64,000 nucleotides of DNA from Methylotenera sp. (GTDB lineage: Bacteria; Pseudomonadota; Gammaproteobacteria; Burkholderiales; Methylophilaceae): assembly GCA_030682715.1 (NCBI GenBank), contig JAUXNQ010000042.1, positions 1-64,000 on the forward strand, in the 5' to 3' direction. The number at the start of each line of letters is the position of its first letter. Within the stretch, counting starts at the first letter, position 1. Of this stretch, positions 8,004-15,915 are shown piece by piece. Both the position numbers and the translations under genes were made by a program. The notes under the pieces are model-generated. The model saw only the letters and a list, made by a program, of their open reading frames with translations, had not been told where the DNA came from and ran no database searches.

Positions 8004-9935
8004 TTAATCATTAGCAAAGAACGCCTGCACATCACTCAATACTCTTGTGCGTTTAAACGGCGGCAAACTTTGCCAAATACGCTTACCGTACGACTTTGTA
8101 ATCAAGCGCGGATCACAAATCATCAGCACACCTCTATCGTTTTCATCGCGAATCAAACGTCCAGCGCCTTGCTTTAAGGTAATCACTGAATATGGGAGCT
8201 GATACTCCATAAATGCATTTTTACCTTCCGCATTGAGCTTATCTACACGTGCCGACAGCACTGGATCATCAGGAGGTGCAAAGGGTAACTTGTCGATGAT
8301 TACCACACTTAATGCCTCGCCGCGCACATCTACGCCTTCCCAAAAACTCTGACTGCCAACCAGCACTGCATTACCCAATTGCCGAAAGCGCTCGAGCAGC
8401 TCCGTACGCGAAGTATCGCCCTGTAATAATAAGGGGCTCTCTATACCGTTTTCTGCAAACGCATCCTTAAGCAAGGCGTGTATCTCACGCATGGCACGCA
8501 AACTAGTAGAAAGCACAAAAGCGCGACCACCACTCGCCTGCAATACTGGCAATGCGGCAGTAACAACACAGGCGGTATAAGAGGGGCTATTAGGATCAGG
8601 CATTTCAGGCGGCACATAAAACAATGCCTGTTCCTGATAGTTAAACGGGCTTTGCCATGAAGCGGTATGCGCATCTTGCAAACCCATTTGCGCAACATAA
8701 TGGCTAAAGTCATTTTTGACAGCTAAAGTAGCAGAAGTGAATATCCAGGCACGCGGCTGTGCATTCAGTTGCTTACCAAAGCCTTCGGCAACACTTAGTG
8801 GCGTCGCATGCAACTGTACTGATTGCGTAAACACCTCAACCCAACGCACCAAGTTATTGTTTTCAGCAGCATGCCATCGGCTAAGTAAATCATGCAACGC
8901 CATGCTGCGTTGCCAACATTTTTCTAACAACGGGTCGCGTGCTGCTTGCGTTTCCAACACAGCAGATAACGCTTGTAACTGCGCCTGCATATGATCAAAT
9001 GAAGATTGAAAGTCTTTGAGTGCTAATGCTTTCTGCACTGGCATGCGAGACCCTTCATAGGCAAAAATCAGCCTAAAATCTTTGCACGCTTTTTCTAATA
9101 CTGGAATCACTTCACCGAGCTGCACACAATCTTTGGCAAGGCTCAAGTGTGCTGCAGTGCAGTCTCTTGCAAGCTCAAGCAATTGGCTGGTAGAAATATC
9201 CTCGCCAAAAAACAGACCTGCTACTTCGGGCAATTGATGTGCTTCATCGAAAATAACAGTATTGGCACTAGGCAATAACTCAGCCACACCTTCATCGCGC
9301 AACATGACATCTGCAAAAAATAAGTGGTGATTCACTACCACCACATCGGCTGCCAGTGCTAGCTTACGGGCTTCCATCACAAAACATTCTTTATAGAAAT
9401 TACAATCACCACCAAGGCAATTATCGCGAGTTGAAGTGACGTTAGCCCATATTGTGGCATTTTCAGGCACGGTGTTCAGCTCACCTTTATCCCCTGTTTT
9501 ACTGTGTTCAGAAAAAGTTTTAATCAGATGCACATACTGCGCATCGTCACGCGCAGCAAAGCGCCCTTCATTCACCGCACGTTCTAAATGGTAATGGCAG
9601 ACATAGTTTGACCGACCTTTAAGCATAGCCACGGTCACAGGCACTTTAAGTGCATCGCGCACATTGGGCAGATCCCGGCTAAATAACTGGTCTTGCAGGT
9701 TTTTAGTCCCTGTAGAAATAATGACCTTACCGCCAGTCAGTAGTGCTGGTACCAAATAGGCAAAGGTCTTACCTGTACCAGTACCAGCCTCTGCAACCAG
9801 TTGGGTATTATGTTCAATCGCATCAGCAATCGCCAATGCCATTTCTAATTGCTGGGTGCGTTCATGATAACCAGCAATATGCGACGCTAAAATGCCATCT
9901 TTTTCAAAAACTTGGCGGATATTGTATTCACTCAT
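8004..9935 (-). CDS. yoaA: XPD/DinG-type ATP-dependent DNA helicase
   Basis: A 643-aa superfamily 2 iron-sulfur helicase. Walker A is AGTGTGKT (about 50-57). The Fe-S domain cysteines are at about C113 (NYVCHYH) and C173, C178, C184 (RDNCLGGDCNFYKEC). The DEAH box is VIFDEAHQLPE (about 227-237) and motif VI is QGAGRLIRDENDRG. Length and the intact four cysteines fit YoaA (about 636 aa) better than DinG (716 aa). YoaA works in DNA damage tolerance with the polymerase chi subunit. It is transcribed leftward, divergent from the NlpC/P60 gene, with about 100 bp shared upstream DNA. Confidence 0.88.
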   Translation of the reverse strand: MSEYNIRQVFEKDGILASHIAGYHERTQQLEMALAIADAIEHNTQLVAEAGTGTGKTFAYLVPALLTGGKVIISTGTKNLQDQLFSRDLPNVRDALKVPVTVAMLKGRSNYVCHYHLERAVNEGRFAARDDAQYVHLIKTFSEHSKTGDKGELNTVPENATIWANVTSTRDNCLGGDCNFYKECFVMEARKLALAADVVVVNHHLFFADVMLRDEGVAELLPSANTVIFDEAHQLPEVAGLFFGEDISTSQLLELARDCTAAHLSLAKDCVQLGEVIPVLEKACKDFRLIFAYEGSRMPVQKALALKDFQSSFDHMQAQLQALSAVLETQAARDPLLEKCWQRSMALHDLLSRWHAAENNNLVRWVEVFTQSVQLHATPLSVAEGFGKQLNAQPRAWIFTSATLAVKNDFSHYVAQMGLQDAHTASWQSPFNYQEQALFYVPPEMPDPNSPSYTACVVTAALPVLQASGGRAFVLSTSLRAMREIHALLKDAFAENGIESPLLLQGDTSRTELLERFRQLGNAVLVGSQSFWEGVDVRGEALSVVIIDKLPFAPPDDPVLSARVDKLNAEGKNAFMEYQLPYSVITLKQGAGRLIRDENDRGVLMICDPRLITKSYGKRIWQSLPPFKRTRVLSDVQAFFAND

Positions 9936-9999
9936 AGGGCCGTAATTATCACATGAGTTTAGGCCCTTATGTTTGTTTTAACCTAGTAGATAATCACAT

Positions 10000-10028
10000 T
10001 TGGTGCTTTTGTGTAAGTTTAATATAAT
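10000..10028 (+). promoter_or_regulatory. Sigma70-type promoter abutting the NlpC/P60 start
   Basis: TTGGTG (10000-10005), a 17-bp spacer and a perfect TATAAT (10023-10028). The predicted transcription start falls at the GTG start codon (10035), leaving no room for a 5' leader. Confidence 0.55.
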
Positions 10029-10034
10029 GAGCCC

Positions 10035-10583
10035 GTGTCAAAACTTACTTACTCTCATTATTTGATCTGCATTGCACTTGCGCTCGTAAGTGCATCCTGT
10101 GCTGCAACGCCCAATGCTGTAGGCAACACCAACACAACAGACCTAGCTCAAGTGCCCATAGAAAAAGGCAATACAGAGAACAGCGAAGATTGGCCAGAAC
10201 GCGCTCGTGAAGTGCTAGTTAAGGCACTTAGCCTTACAGGAATCTCCTATAAATATGGTGGCAGTACCCCAGAAACAGGTTTTGATTGCAGCGGATTTGT
10301 TAGGTATGTATACCATCAAGCGACAAGCTTAACATTGCCTCACGGTGCAAAAGCGATTAGCCAACTCGGCAAAACTGTTTCTAAGAGTGAACTACAGCCA
10401 GGAGACTTAGTGTTTTTTAACACGTTAAAATCAGCATTTTCACATGTAGGGATTTATGTAGGAAACAACCGATTTATTCACTCACCTAGTAGCGGTGGCG
10501 GTGTTCGTGTAGAGAACATGCAAAGCACTTATTGGAAAAAGCGCTTTAATGGCGCTCAGCGGATAGATTCAGAACAGAAGTAA
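10035..10583 (+). CDS. NlpC/P60 family murein endopeptidase lipoprotein
   Basis: A 182-aa peptidoglycan DL-endopeptidase. The N terminus is a lipoprotein signal with lipobox SASC (Cys22). The NlpC/P60 domain covers about 60-175, with catalytic Cys85 in FDCSGFVRY and His137 in SHVGIYVGNNRFIHSP. It starts with GTG; no later Met would keep the signal peptide. A TATAAT hexamer ends only 6 nt upstream, so the message may be leaderless. It resembles the Spr/MepS group, which cleaves mDAP-D-Ala crosslinks during cell growth. The neighbours on either side are convergent or divergent, so it is monocistronic. Confidence 0.88.
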   Translation: MSKLTYSHYLICIALALVSASCAATPNAVGNTNTTDLAQVPIEKGNTENSEDWPERAREVLVKALSLTGISYKYGGSTPETGFDCSGFVRYVYHQATSLTLPHGAKAISQLGKTVSKSELQPGDLVFFNTLKSAFSHVGIYVGNNRFIHSPSSGGGVRVENMQSTYWKKRFNGAQRIDSEQK

Positions 10584-10590
10584 AGCTTAA

Positions 10591-10634
10591 GCGAAACCCA
10601 AAAATATTTAGCATTCATTATTTTTGAGTTTCGC
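10591..10634. terminator. Bidirectional hairpin between convergent genes
   Basis: GCGAAACCCAAAAATA and TATTTTTGAGTTTCGC pair over 16 bp with one mismatch around a 12-nt loop. The A/T-rich inner stem is unlike a classical terminator, but its position between two convergent gene ends fits that role. A second palindrome, GCGACT-AA-AGTCGC, follows at 10645-10658. Confidence 0.5.
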
Positions 10635-10685
10635 GTTCAAGCCAGCGACTAAAGTCGCCAGTCACAATCAAGCGAGCACTAAAAT

Positions 10686-11144
10686 TTATGCGTGAAACTT
10701 AGCTAAATCACCAGGCTTACGTAACATTTTATCTACCTCACCCAAGTGCAGTTCTTCTTGATAAATCATTTCACGCGCGTACTCTTCTAGCATTACAGAG
10801 CTACCCTCTACCAGTTTCAATAACGCCTTATAAGCATTAAGGGCGGCTGTTTCATGCGCTAAAGACTCGCGTAAGATATCGCCGATATCATGGTTGTGCG
10901 TTTCTAGTAACGGACCTATGGACAATGAAGGATGCCCACCTAAATGCGTAATAATTTCACCTGCTTTATTCGCATGATCTAAAGACTCAGTTGCTTGACT
11001 GCGCAACCAAGAGACAATAGGAATACGGTTATACCCAAACACCATTAATGAGTAATGAGTGTATCTTACAACGCCTGCTAATTCGAACTCTAAAATCGTA
11101 TTTAGCGCATCCACTATTGGACTGCTCTCGTGTTGATCTGACAT
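10686..11144 (-). CDS. Bacterioferritin-like (ferritin-superfamily) protein
   Basis: A 152-aa four-helix ferritin-like protein. Diiron ligands are visible in ILEFELAGVVRYTHY, in ATESLDHANKAGEII and in the C-terminal YQEELHLGEVDKML. The heme-binding methionine of E. coli Bfr is not obvious, so it may be a non-heme type. The ORF track opens at a TTG; the ATG seven codons inside has AAAGGA at 7-nt spacing and is preferred. It probably stores or oxidises iron. It is convergent with the NlpC gene and downstream of the SelT/W-like gene. I see no clear Fur box. Confidence 0.82.
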   Translation of the reverse strand: MSDQHESSPIVDALNTILEFELAGVVRYTHYSLMVFGYNRIPIVSWLRSQATESLDHANKAGEIITHLGGHPSLSIGPLLETHNHDIGDILRESLAHETAALNAYKALLKLVEGSSVMLEEYAREMIYQEELHLGEVDKMLRKPGDLAKFHA

Positions 11145-11237
11145 TTTGTAATCCTTTCTAGTCAAAAAGTATATTGTGAGTTTATCTATGTACCTAAACT
11201 AAAACGGTGTTTAAATGATTAACGCCATATATAGACA

Positions 11238-11528
11238 CTATTGATCAACATACGTTTTATCACTATGCCCCAAATGACGCTCTGGGTCTACTTTATCACG
11301 CACCAACTGCTTAATCTCTTTAGCCTCAGGAAACCTTCCCGCATCTTTTCTAGAGAAAATCAATTCGTCATTCAAGGTAACCTCAAATACACCTCCTGTG
11401 CCAGGTTTAAGTGCTACGCTGTACAAATCCTGCTCAAACGTAGTCAGCAGCTCCTGTGCCAGCCATGCAGCCCGCAATAACCAACGGCATTGCGTGCAAT
11501 AAGTGATTTCAACAATATATTTACTCAA
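11238..11528 (-). CDS. SelT/SelW/SelH family (Rdx) protein
   Basis: A 96-aa thioredoxin-fold protein with a CXXC redox motif (ITYCTQCRWLLRAAW, about residues 9-23), where vertebrate relatives carry selenocysteine. The rest (ALKPGTGGVFEVTLNDELIFSRKDAGRFPEAKEIKQ) is the Rdx family signature. The substrate is unknown. It lies upstream of the ferritin-like gene on the same strand with a 93-bp gap and may not be cotranscribed. Confidence 0.88.
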   Translation of the reverse strand: MSKYIVEITYCTQCRWLLRAAWLAQELLTTFEQDLYSVALKPGTGGVFEVTLNDELIFSRKDAGRFPEAKEIKQLVRDKVDPERHLGHSDKTYVDQ

Positions 11529-11744
11529 TTTGTATGTCCCGACTGATATAGTTTAATATGCATAGTGAGCAATATAATGATTACATACTGAAACTAAAAA
11601 TTATTTTGCAACTCATAGTTATCGATAGATTTAATAAATCTTGATAGCTTAAATATATCTAATACAAATGTTTTTATCTATTTCAGATAAGATATTAAAG
11701 CATAAAATCAGCAACAGCTACTTTTGTTAGGACACCTTACATTC

Positions 11745-13190
11745 ATGCAAGTAAATAATAAACAACACCGGTTTACAAAAATTGGCCTCGTAGGCTCAGG
11801 TTTGATACTTGGCCTAATGCTAAGTCTCACCTACTCTGCTGTGGCAGAGAAAATGGTTAAACCACAACTGCCGCTGGATGATCTGCGTGCTTTTGCTGAA
11901 GTATTTGGCAAAATCAAAACTGATTATGTTGAAACTGTTGAAGACAAAAAATTAATTTCAGAAGCTATTAGCGGCATGCTCACTGGATTAGACCCTCACT
12001 CAACTTATATGGACCCAGATGCATTTAAAGACATGCAAGTTGCCACTCAAGGTGAATTTGGTGGATTAGGCATTGAAGTCGGTATGGAAGACGGCCTAGT
12101 AAAAGTCATCTCACCAATTGAGGACTCACCTGCTTATACAGCTGGCCTGAAAAGCGGCGACTTAATTGTAAAGCTTGATGACACGCCAGTAAAAGGCATG
12201 ACCTTAAATGATGCAGTTAAACGCATGCGCGGCAAGCCAGATACTCAAATTGTGTTAACAGTGGTGCGTAAAACTGAGACTAAACCACTTAAATTCACAC
12301 TGACCCGCGCCATTATTAAAAGTAAAAGTGTGAAATACAAACTCACAGAGCCAGGCTATGCTTACGCACGCGTAACGCAATTCCAAGAACGCACTGGTGA
12401 AGATCTTGCAAAAGCCATCAAGACCATGCATGACGAAAATAAAGGTGCTTTCAAAGGCTTTATTTTAGATCTTCGCAATGACCCAGGTGGTTTACTCAAT
12501 GGTGCTGTAGGTGTATCAGCGGCGTTCCTACCAAAAGGTGAGTTAGTCGTGTATACCGAAGGTCGCGCGCCTGATTCTAAAATGCAATTAACTGCTGTGC
12601 CAGAAAACTACGTACGTGGCGGCGCGGCAAATGATTATATTCGTGATTTACCTGCAGACTTAAAAACCGTACCAATGGTGGTGTTAATTAACAGTGGCTC
12701 TGCCTCTGCTTCTGAAATTGTTGCTGGCGCATTACAAGACCATAAACGTGCCGCAGTATTAGGGACGCAAAGTTTTGGTAAAGGCTCAGTGCAAACCATT
12801 ATGCCAATGAATAATGGTGCGGCAATCAAGCTCACCACAGCGCGCTACTTTACGCCTAAAGGTCGCTCAATTCAGGCAAAAGGCATTGTGCCTGATTACA
12901 TAGTTGAAGATGGCACAGACCAATCTGGTGCAATTCACGAGGCAGACTTATCTCGCCACTTGTCTAACCCAAAAGATGGCGAGGCTAAAAAACCAGCAGA
13001 TACAACAAACGCTGCAAAAGAAGCAGCAAAAGAGAAGTTGAATGAAAAGAAATTTGCAGAACCTAGCGCACCTATCGAACCTGCAAGCAAAGATGATATT
13101 CAATTCATTCAAGCGATGAATCTGCTTAAAGGCTTGCCAGTGATTCAATCTACGCCAGTAGTGAAAGCAGAAACACCTAAAACTGAGTAA
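11745..13190 (+). CDS. ctpA: Carboxy-terminal processing protease (S41 family)
   Basis: A 481-aa periplasmic serine protease that trims C termini and, in related bacteria, controls murein hydrolases. An N-terminal signal or anchor segment (IGLVGSGLILGLMLSLTYSAVA) is followed by a PDZ domain (about 95-180, FGGLGIEVGMEDGLVKVISPIEDSPA). The S41 domain carries the catalytic serine in NSGSASASEIVAGAL and lysine in SFGKGSVQT (about 344-352). The C-terminal 90 residues are Lys/Ala/Pro-rich. The ORF track starts at TTG (11724); the ATG at 11745 is preferred because it gives a normal signal peptide. It ends at a strong terminator. Confidence 0.93.
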   Translation: MQVNNKQHRFTKIGLVGSGLILGLMLSLTYSAVAEKMVKPQLPLDDLRAFAEVFGKIKTDYVETVEDKKLISEAISGMLTGLDPHSTYMDPDAFKDMQVATQGEFGGLGIEVGMEDGLVKVISPIEDSPAYTAGLKSGDLIVKLDDTPVKGMTLNDAVKRMRGKPDTQIVLTVVRKTETKPLKFTLTRAIIKSKSVKYKLTEPGYAYARVTQFQERTGEDLAKAIKTMHDENKGAFKGFILDLRNDPGGLLNGAVGVSAAFLPKGELVVYTEGRAPDSKMQLTAVPENYVRGGAANDYIRDLPADLKTVPMVVLINSGSASASEIVAGALQDHKRAAVLGTQSFGKGSVQTIMPMNNGAAIKLTTARYFTPKGRSIQAKGIVPDYIVEDGTDQSGAIHEADLSRHLSNPKDGEAKKPADTTNAAKEAAKEKLNEKKFAEPSAPIEPASKDDIQFIQAMNLLKGLPVIQSTPVVKAETPKTE

Positions 13191-13227
13191 CGTTAAATTT
13201 AATTAAGTTTAGTGCTTGTGCCAAACT

Positions 13228-13258
13228 AAACCGCCTTGATTGTTAAGGCGGTTTTTTT
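13228..13258 (+). terminator. Rho-independent terminator after ctpA
   Basis: CCGCCTT and AAGGCGG form a 7-bp stem around a 7-nt loop, extended by AAA/TTT and followed by seven T residues. Confidence 0.9.
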
Positions 13259-13300
13259 ACAACTCAATACTGTTTAATTAATGTTGAGATTGAAAAAGAT

Positions 13301-13306
13301 TATAAT
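13301..13306 (+). promoter_or_regulatory. TATAAT 6 nt before glcF start
   Basis: A perfect -10 hexamer ends 6 nt before the ATG at 13313. The -35 at 17 bp is poor (TTAATG). No Shine-Dalgarno sequence lies between, so a leaderless message is possible. Confidence 0.4.
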
Positions 13307-13312
13307 CACACC

Positions 13313-14488
13313 ATGACGTTATCGCTAAAAGAATTAACTGCTGAAGCTGACCGCTGCGTTGCATGTGGGCTGTGCTTACCTCATTGCCCTACCTATAGAA
13401 AAACTGGCTCTGAGGCAGACTCACCGCGCGGTCGCATCCAACTGATTCGTGCCGTATCGCAGGATATTTTACCCAACAATGCGCGCTTTAAAGAGCATAT
13501 TGATCTCTGCTTAAGTTGCCGCAGTTGTGAATCAGCATGCCCTAATAGCGTTAATTATGGCGCCCTAGTAGATACCACCCGTGCACTTTATATTCAAAAA
13601 AGGAGTGTCTGGTTAAGCATAGCAAAACCTTTTATTCGTCACCGTCGTTTAAGCAATGCCATCACGTGGCCACTATGGTTTCTGTCTAAGTTAAATTTAA
13701 TTACTGTATTAAAACAGTTGGTGCCAACTGCAAAATTATTGCCTACCATTCAAAAGCCAATGGTGTGGAAATCACTATACACAGCAACTCAAACTACTCA
13801 AGGTGCAGTCAGTTTATTCTTAGGATGCGCTACTAACGCTTTTGACAACCGCACCCTCAGCGCGAGCATTTATGTACTCAATGCCCTTGGCTACGATGTG
13901 CATGTTCCTAACGCACAAACATGCTGTGGCAGCATTGCACGACAAGCTGGCGATGATTTAGAAGCGAGCCTGCTAATTAAAAAAAATGCAAGCAACTTTG
14001 ACCCTGCAATGCCGATACTCACGACGGCAAGCGGTTGTAGCGCTGGCTTAAAAGATTATCTCACCACACATCAAATACAAGACATCAGCACGTTTTTAGT
14101 AAGTTGCGATTGGTCTACTGTAAAGATTACGCCACTCAAAGAGCGCATTTATGTGCAAGACCCATGCTCATTACGCAATGTACTCAAAGCGCAAAAAGCA
14201 GTGTATGACTTACTTAAAAAAATACCAGAGGCTGATATACAAGCGCTGCCAGGCAACAGCCAATGTTGCGGCGGCGCAGGTGCTTATTCAGTGACACAGC
14301 CAGAAATGGCGAATCAATTACTTAATGATAAGCTGACAGCGATAACGGCAAACCAAGTCACGATACTTGCTACCTCTAATATCGGATGTAGCCTCCATAT
14401 CAATAAAGGGTTAAATAGCACACACGCTAGTACGCGTGTGACGCACCCAATAGAAATTATTGCAAAACAAATGGGATTTGAAGCATAA
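13313..14488 (+). CDS. glcF: Glycolate oxidase iron-sulfur subunit-like protein
   Basis: A 391-aa protein with two N-terminal [4Fe-4S] motifs (CVACGLCLPHCP and CLSCRSCESACP, residues about 15-80) and two C-terminal cysteine-rich CCG domains (QTCCGSIARQAGD and QCCGGAGAYSVTQPEMA). This layout is that of GlcF, which passes electrons from glycolate oxidation to quinone. GlcD and GlcE are not in the window and the next gene is coq7, so it may work with subunits encoded elsewhere or as another CCG-domain electron carrier. TATAAT lies just before the ATG. Confidence 0.85.
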   Translation: MTLSLKELTAEADRCVACGLCLPHCPTYRKTGSEADSPRGRIQLIRAVSQDILPNNARFKEHIDLCLSCRSCESACPNSVNYGALVDTTRALYIQKRSVWLSIAKPFIRHRRLSNAITWPLWFLSKLNLITVLKQLVPTAKLLPTIQKPMVWKSLYTATQTTQGAVSLFLGCATNAFDNRTLSASIYVLNALGYDVHVPNAQTCCGSIARQAGDDLEASLLIKKNASNFDPAMPILTTASGCSAGLKDYLTTHQIQDISTFLVSCDWSTVKITPLKERIYVQDPCSLRNVLKAQKAVYDLLKKIPEADIQALPGNSQCCGGAGAYSVTQPEMANQLLNDKLTAITANQVTILATSNIGCSLHINKGLNSTHASTRVTHPIEIIAKQMGFEA

Positions 14489-14613
14489 GGGCTAATGTAT
14501 TATTTAGTGGTTTTTATAATGCGCGCTTCGTTAATATTAAAATACGTAAACCAAGACTAAAACACCTAAATCAGGCACTAAGCAAATACTAGCTTCGCCT
14601 AGAGAATTAAGCG

Positions 14614-14619
14614 TAGAAT
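14614..14619 (+). promoter_or_regulatory. -10-like TAGAAT 7 nt before coq7 start
   Basis: TAGAAT is followed by 7 nt and the ATG at 14627, with no Shine-Dalgarno sequence. No good -35 is seen. Confidence 0.25.
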
Positions 14620-14626
14620 AACTCGT

Positions 14627-15262
14627 ATGAACAGATTACTCACGACAGACAAATTGATTTGTGCGTTTGATACTGGGTTACGTACCCTGTTTGCAAAACC
14701 ACATAGCGAACGTGCACACCCTGATGCAGGCATTGATGAAACGCCGCTAACCGAGCAAGAGAGGAAACATGTCAGCGCACTGATGCGCATCAACCATACA
14801 GGTGAGGTCTGCGCCCAAGCACTGTATAGCGGACAGGCGCTTACTGCTAAAAATGCGGCCACTAGTATCACCATGCAGCAAGCCGCACGTGAAGAAACCG
14901 AGCATTTAGCATGGTGTGAATCACGCATTGAAGCATTGGGTGGTCACACCAGCATACTTAACCCGCTATTCTACGCAGGGTCATTTGCAATTGGCGCTGT
15001 TGCAGGTGCATTAGGCGACAAATGGAGCCTAGGCTTTTTAGAGGAAACAGAAAAACAGGTGGGTGCTCACTTAGCAAGCCATCTTGACCAGTTACCCATT
15101 GCGGACGAGAAATCTCGCAAAATTATTGAACAAATGCAAACGGACGAAGCCAAACACGCTCATGATGCAAAACAACAAGGTGCAGCAAAATTGCCGCCGC
15201 CAGTTAAGTTTTGCATGAAAAAGATGTCCGAACTCATGACCAGCACAACTTATCACATCTAA
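14627..15262 (+). CDS. coq7: Coq7-type demethoxyubiquinone hydroxylase
   Basis: A 211-aa carboxylate-bridged diiron monooxygenase that hydroxylates the ring in the penultimate step of ubiquinone synthesis. Ligands are visible as [15 protein letters not shown] (about 56-70), [14 protein letters not shown] (about 87-100) and [10 protein letters not shown] near the C terminus. Length matches the proteobacterial Coq7 family, which replaces UbiF in many betaproteobacteria. A central hydrophobic helix ([15 protein letters not shown]) suits monotopic membrane binding. The DUF2322-like gene follows 20 bp later. Confidence 0.94.
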   Translation: MNRLLTTDKLICAFDTGLRTLFAKPHSERAHPDAGIDETPLTEQERKHVSALMRINHTGEVCAQALYSGQALTAKNAATSITMQQAAREETEHLAWCESRIEALGGHTSILNPLFYAGSFAIGAVAGALGDKWSLGFLEETEKQVGAHLASHLDQLPIADEKSRKIIEQMQTDEAKHAHDAKQQGAAKLPPPVKFCMKKMSELMTSTTYHI

Positions 15263-15282
15263 TTATTTTTTAAGGTAACACA

Positions 15283-15600
15283 ATGCAAAAATTTAGCGAC
15301 GTACTACAGACTCTTGATGATGCCTCAAACGTAACCCGTATCGAGCTTTATAACCAAGACGGTAGCTCTGCAGGCGTGATTGAAAACAAACCAGGCAGCC
15401 AAGGCTCTATTAAAGTGTATAGCCATTTAGCACGTATGTATGGCGAAATCTCTTTAGATGCTGCGGTAGAAGGCTTAAGCTTGTATGCAGAACATACTGA
15501 AGATGCTGAGAACTGCCCTGGCAAACATCCTAATGTGGATAGATTGCTAAATATTTTGGAAGATGAGCAACCACTCGCGGTAAAAGTGATTGAGGCTTAG
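15283..15600 (+). CDS. Small conserved protein, probably DUF2322
   Basis: A 105-aa soluble protein: IELYNQDGSSAGVIENKPGS, then SIKVYSHLARMYGEISLDAA and EHTEDAENCPGKHPNVDRLL. This pattern agrees with my memory of the betaproteobacterial DUF2322 family, which has no known function. There is no signal peptide or membrane segment. A TAAGGT Shine-Dalgarno-like sequence precedes the ATG. It is 20 bp downstream of coq7 and probably cotranscribed, but nothing in it suggests a quinone role. Confidence 0.7.
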   Translation: MQKFSDVLQTLDDASNVTRIELYNQDGSSAGVIENKPGSQGSIKVYSHLARMYGEISLDAAVEGLSLYAEHTEDAENCPGKHPNVDRLLNILEDEQPLAVKVIEA

Positions 15601-15915
15601 GTGTACTAGCTTAGACTAAAGCTCATTTCTAAATTAATCTCTTTTAGACCCAATTTTTTGACTCAACTTATTTTTGACTAAGTGGGTGTTCTTAACTAGA
15701 TGGGGCGCTAAGCCCCTATTATAAACAGCCTATGATTCGACACACTTTTTCTTCAATTCACTCGCATTGAGCCTATCGTATATGGGCTGAGCTTGTTTTT
15801 CGACAGACTCAGTATCAATAGGCTTCATGTTTAGTTAGTGCCGTATCAATGGTTACTACTGTGACCCCAACTGAAACTAAATACCTAAAAACCAACATCA
15901 CATCATCTAAACGTT
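15601..15915. other. Intergenic gap between convergent genes with a small GC hairpin
   Basis: 315 bp without an ORF. GGGGC-GCTAA-GCCCC (15702-15716) is a 5-bp hairpin that could act as a weak terminator for either direction. A second weak fold (AGCC...GGGCT) lies near 15770-15790. I see nothing else. Confidence 0.4.
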
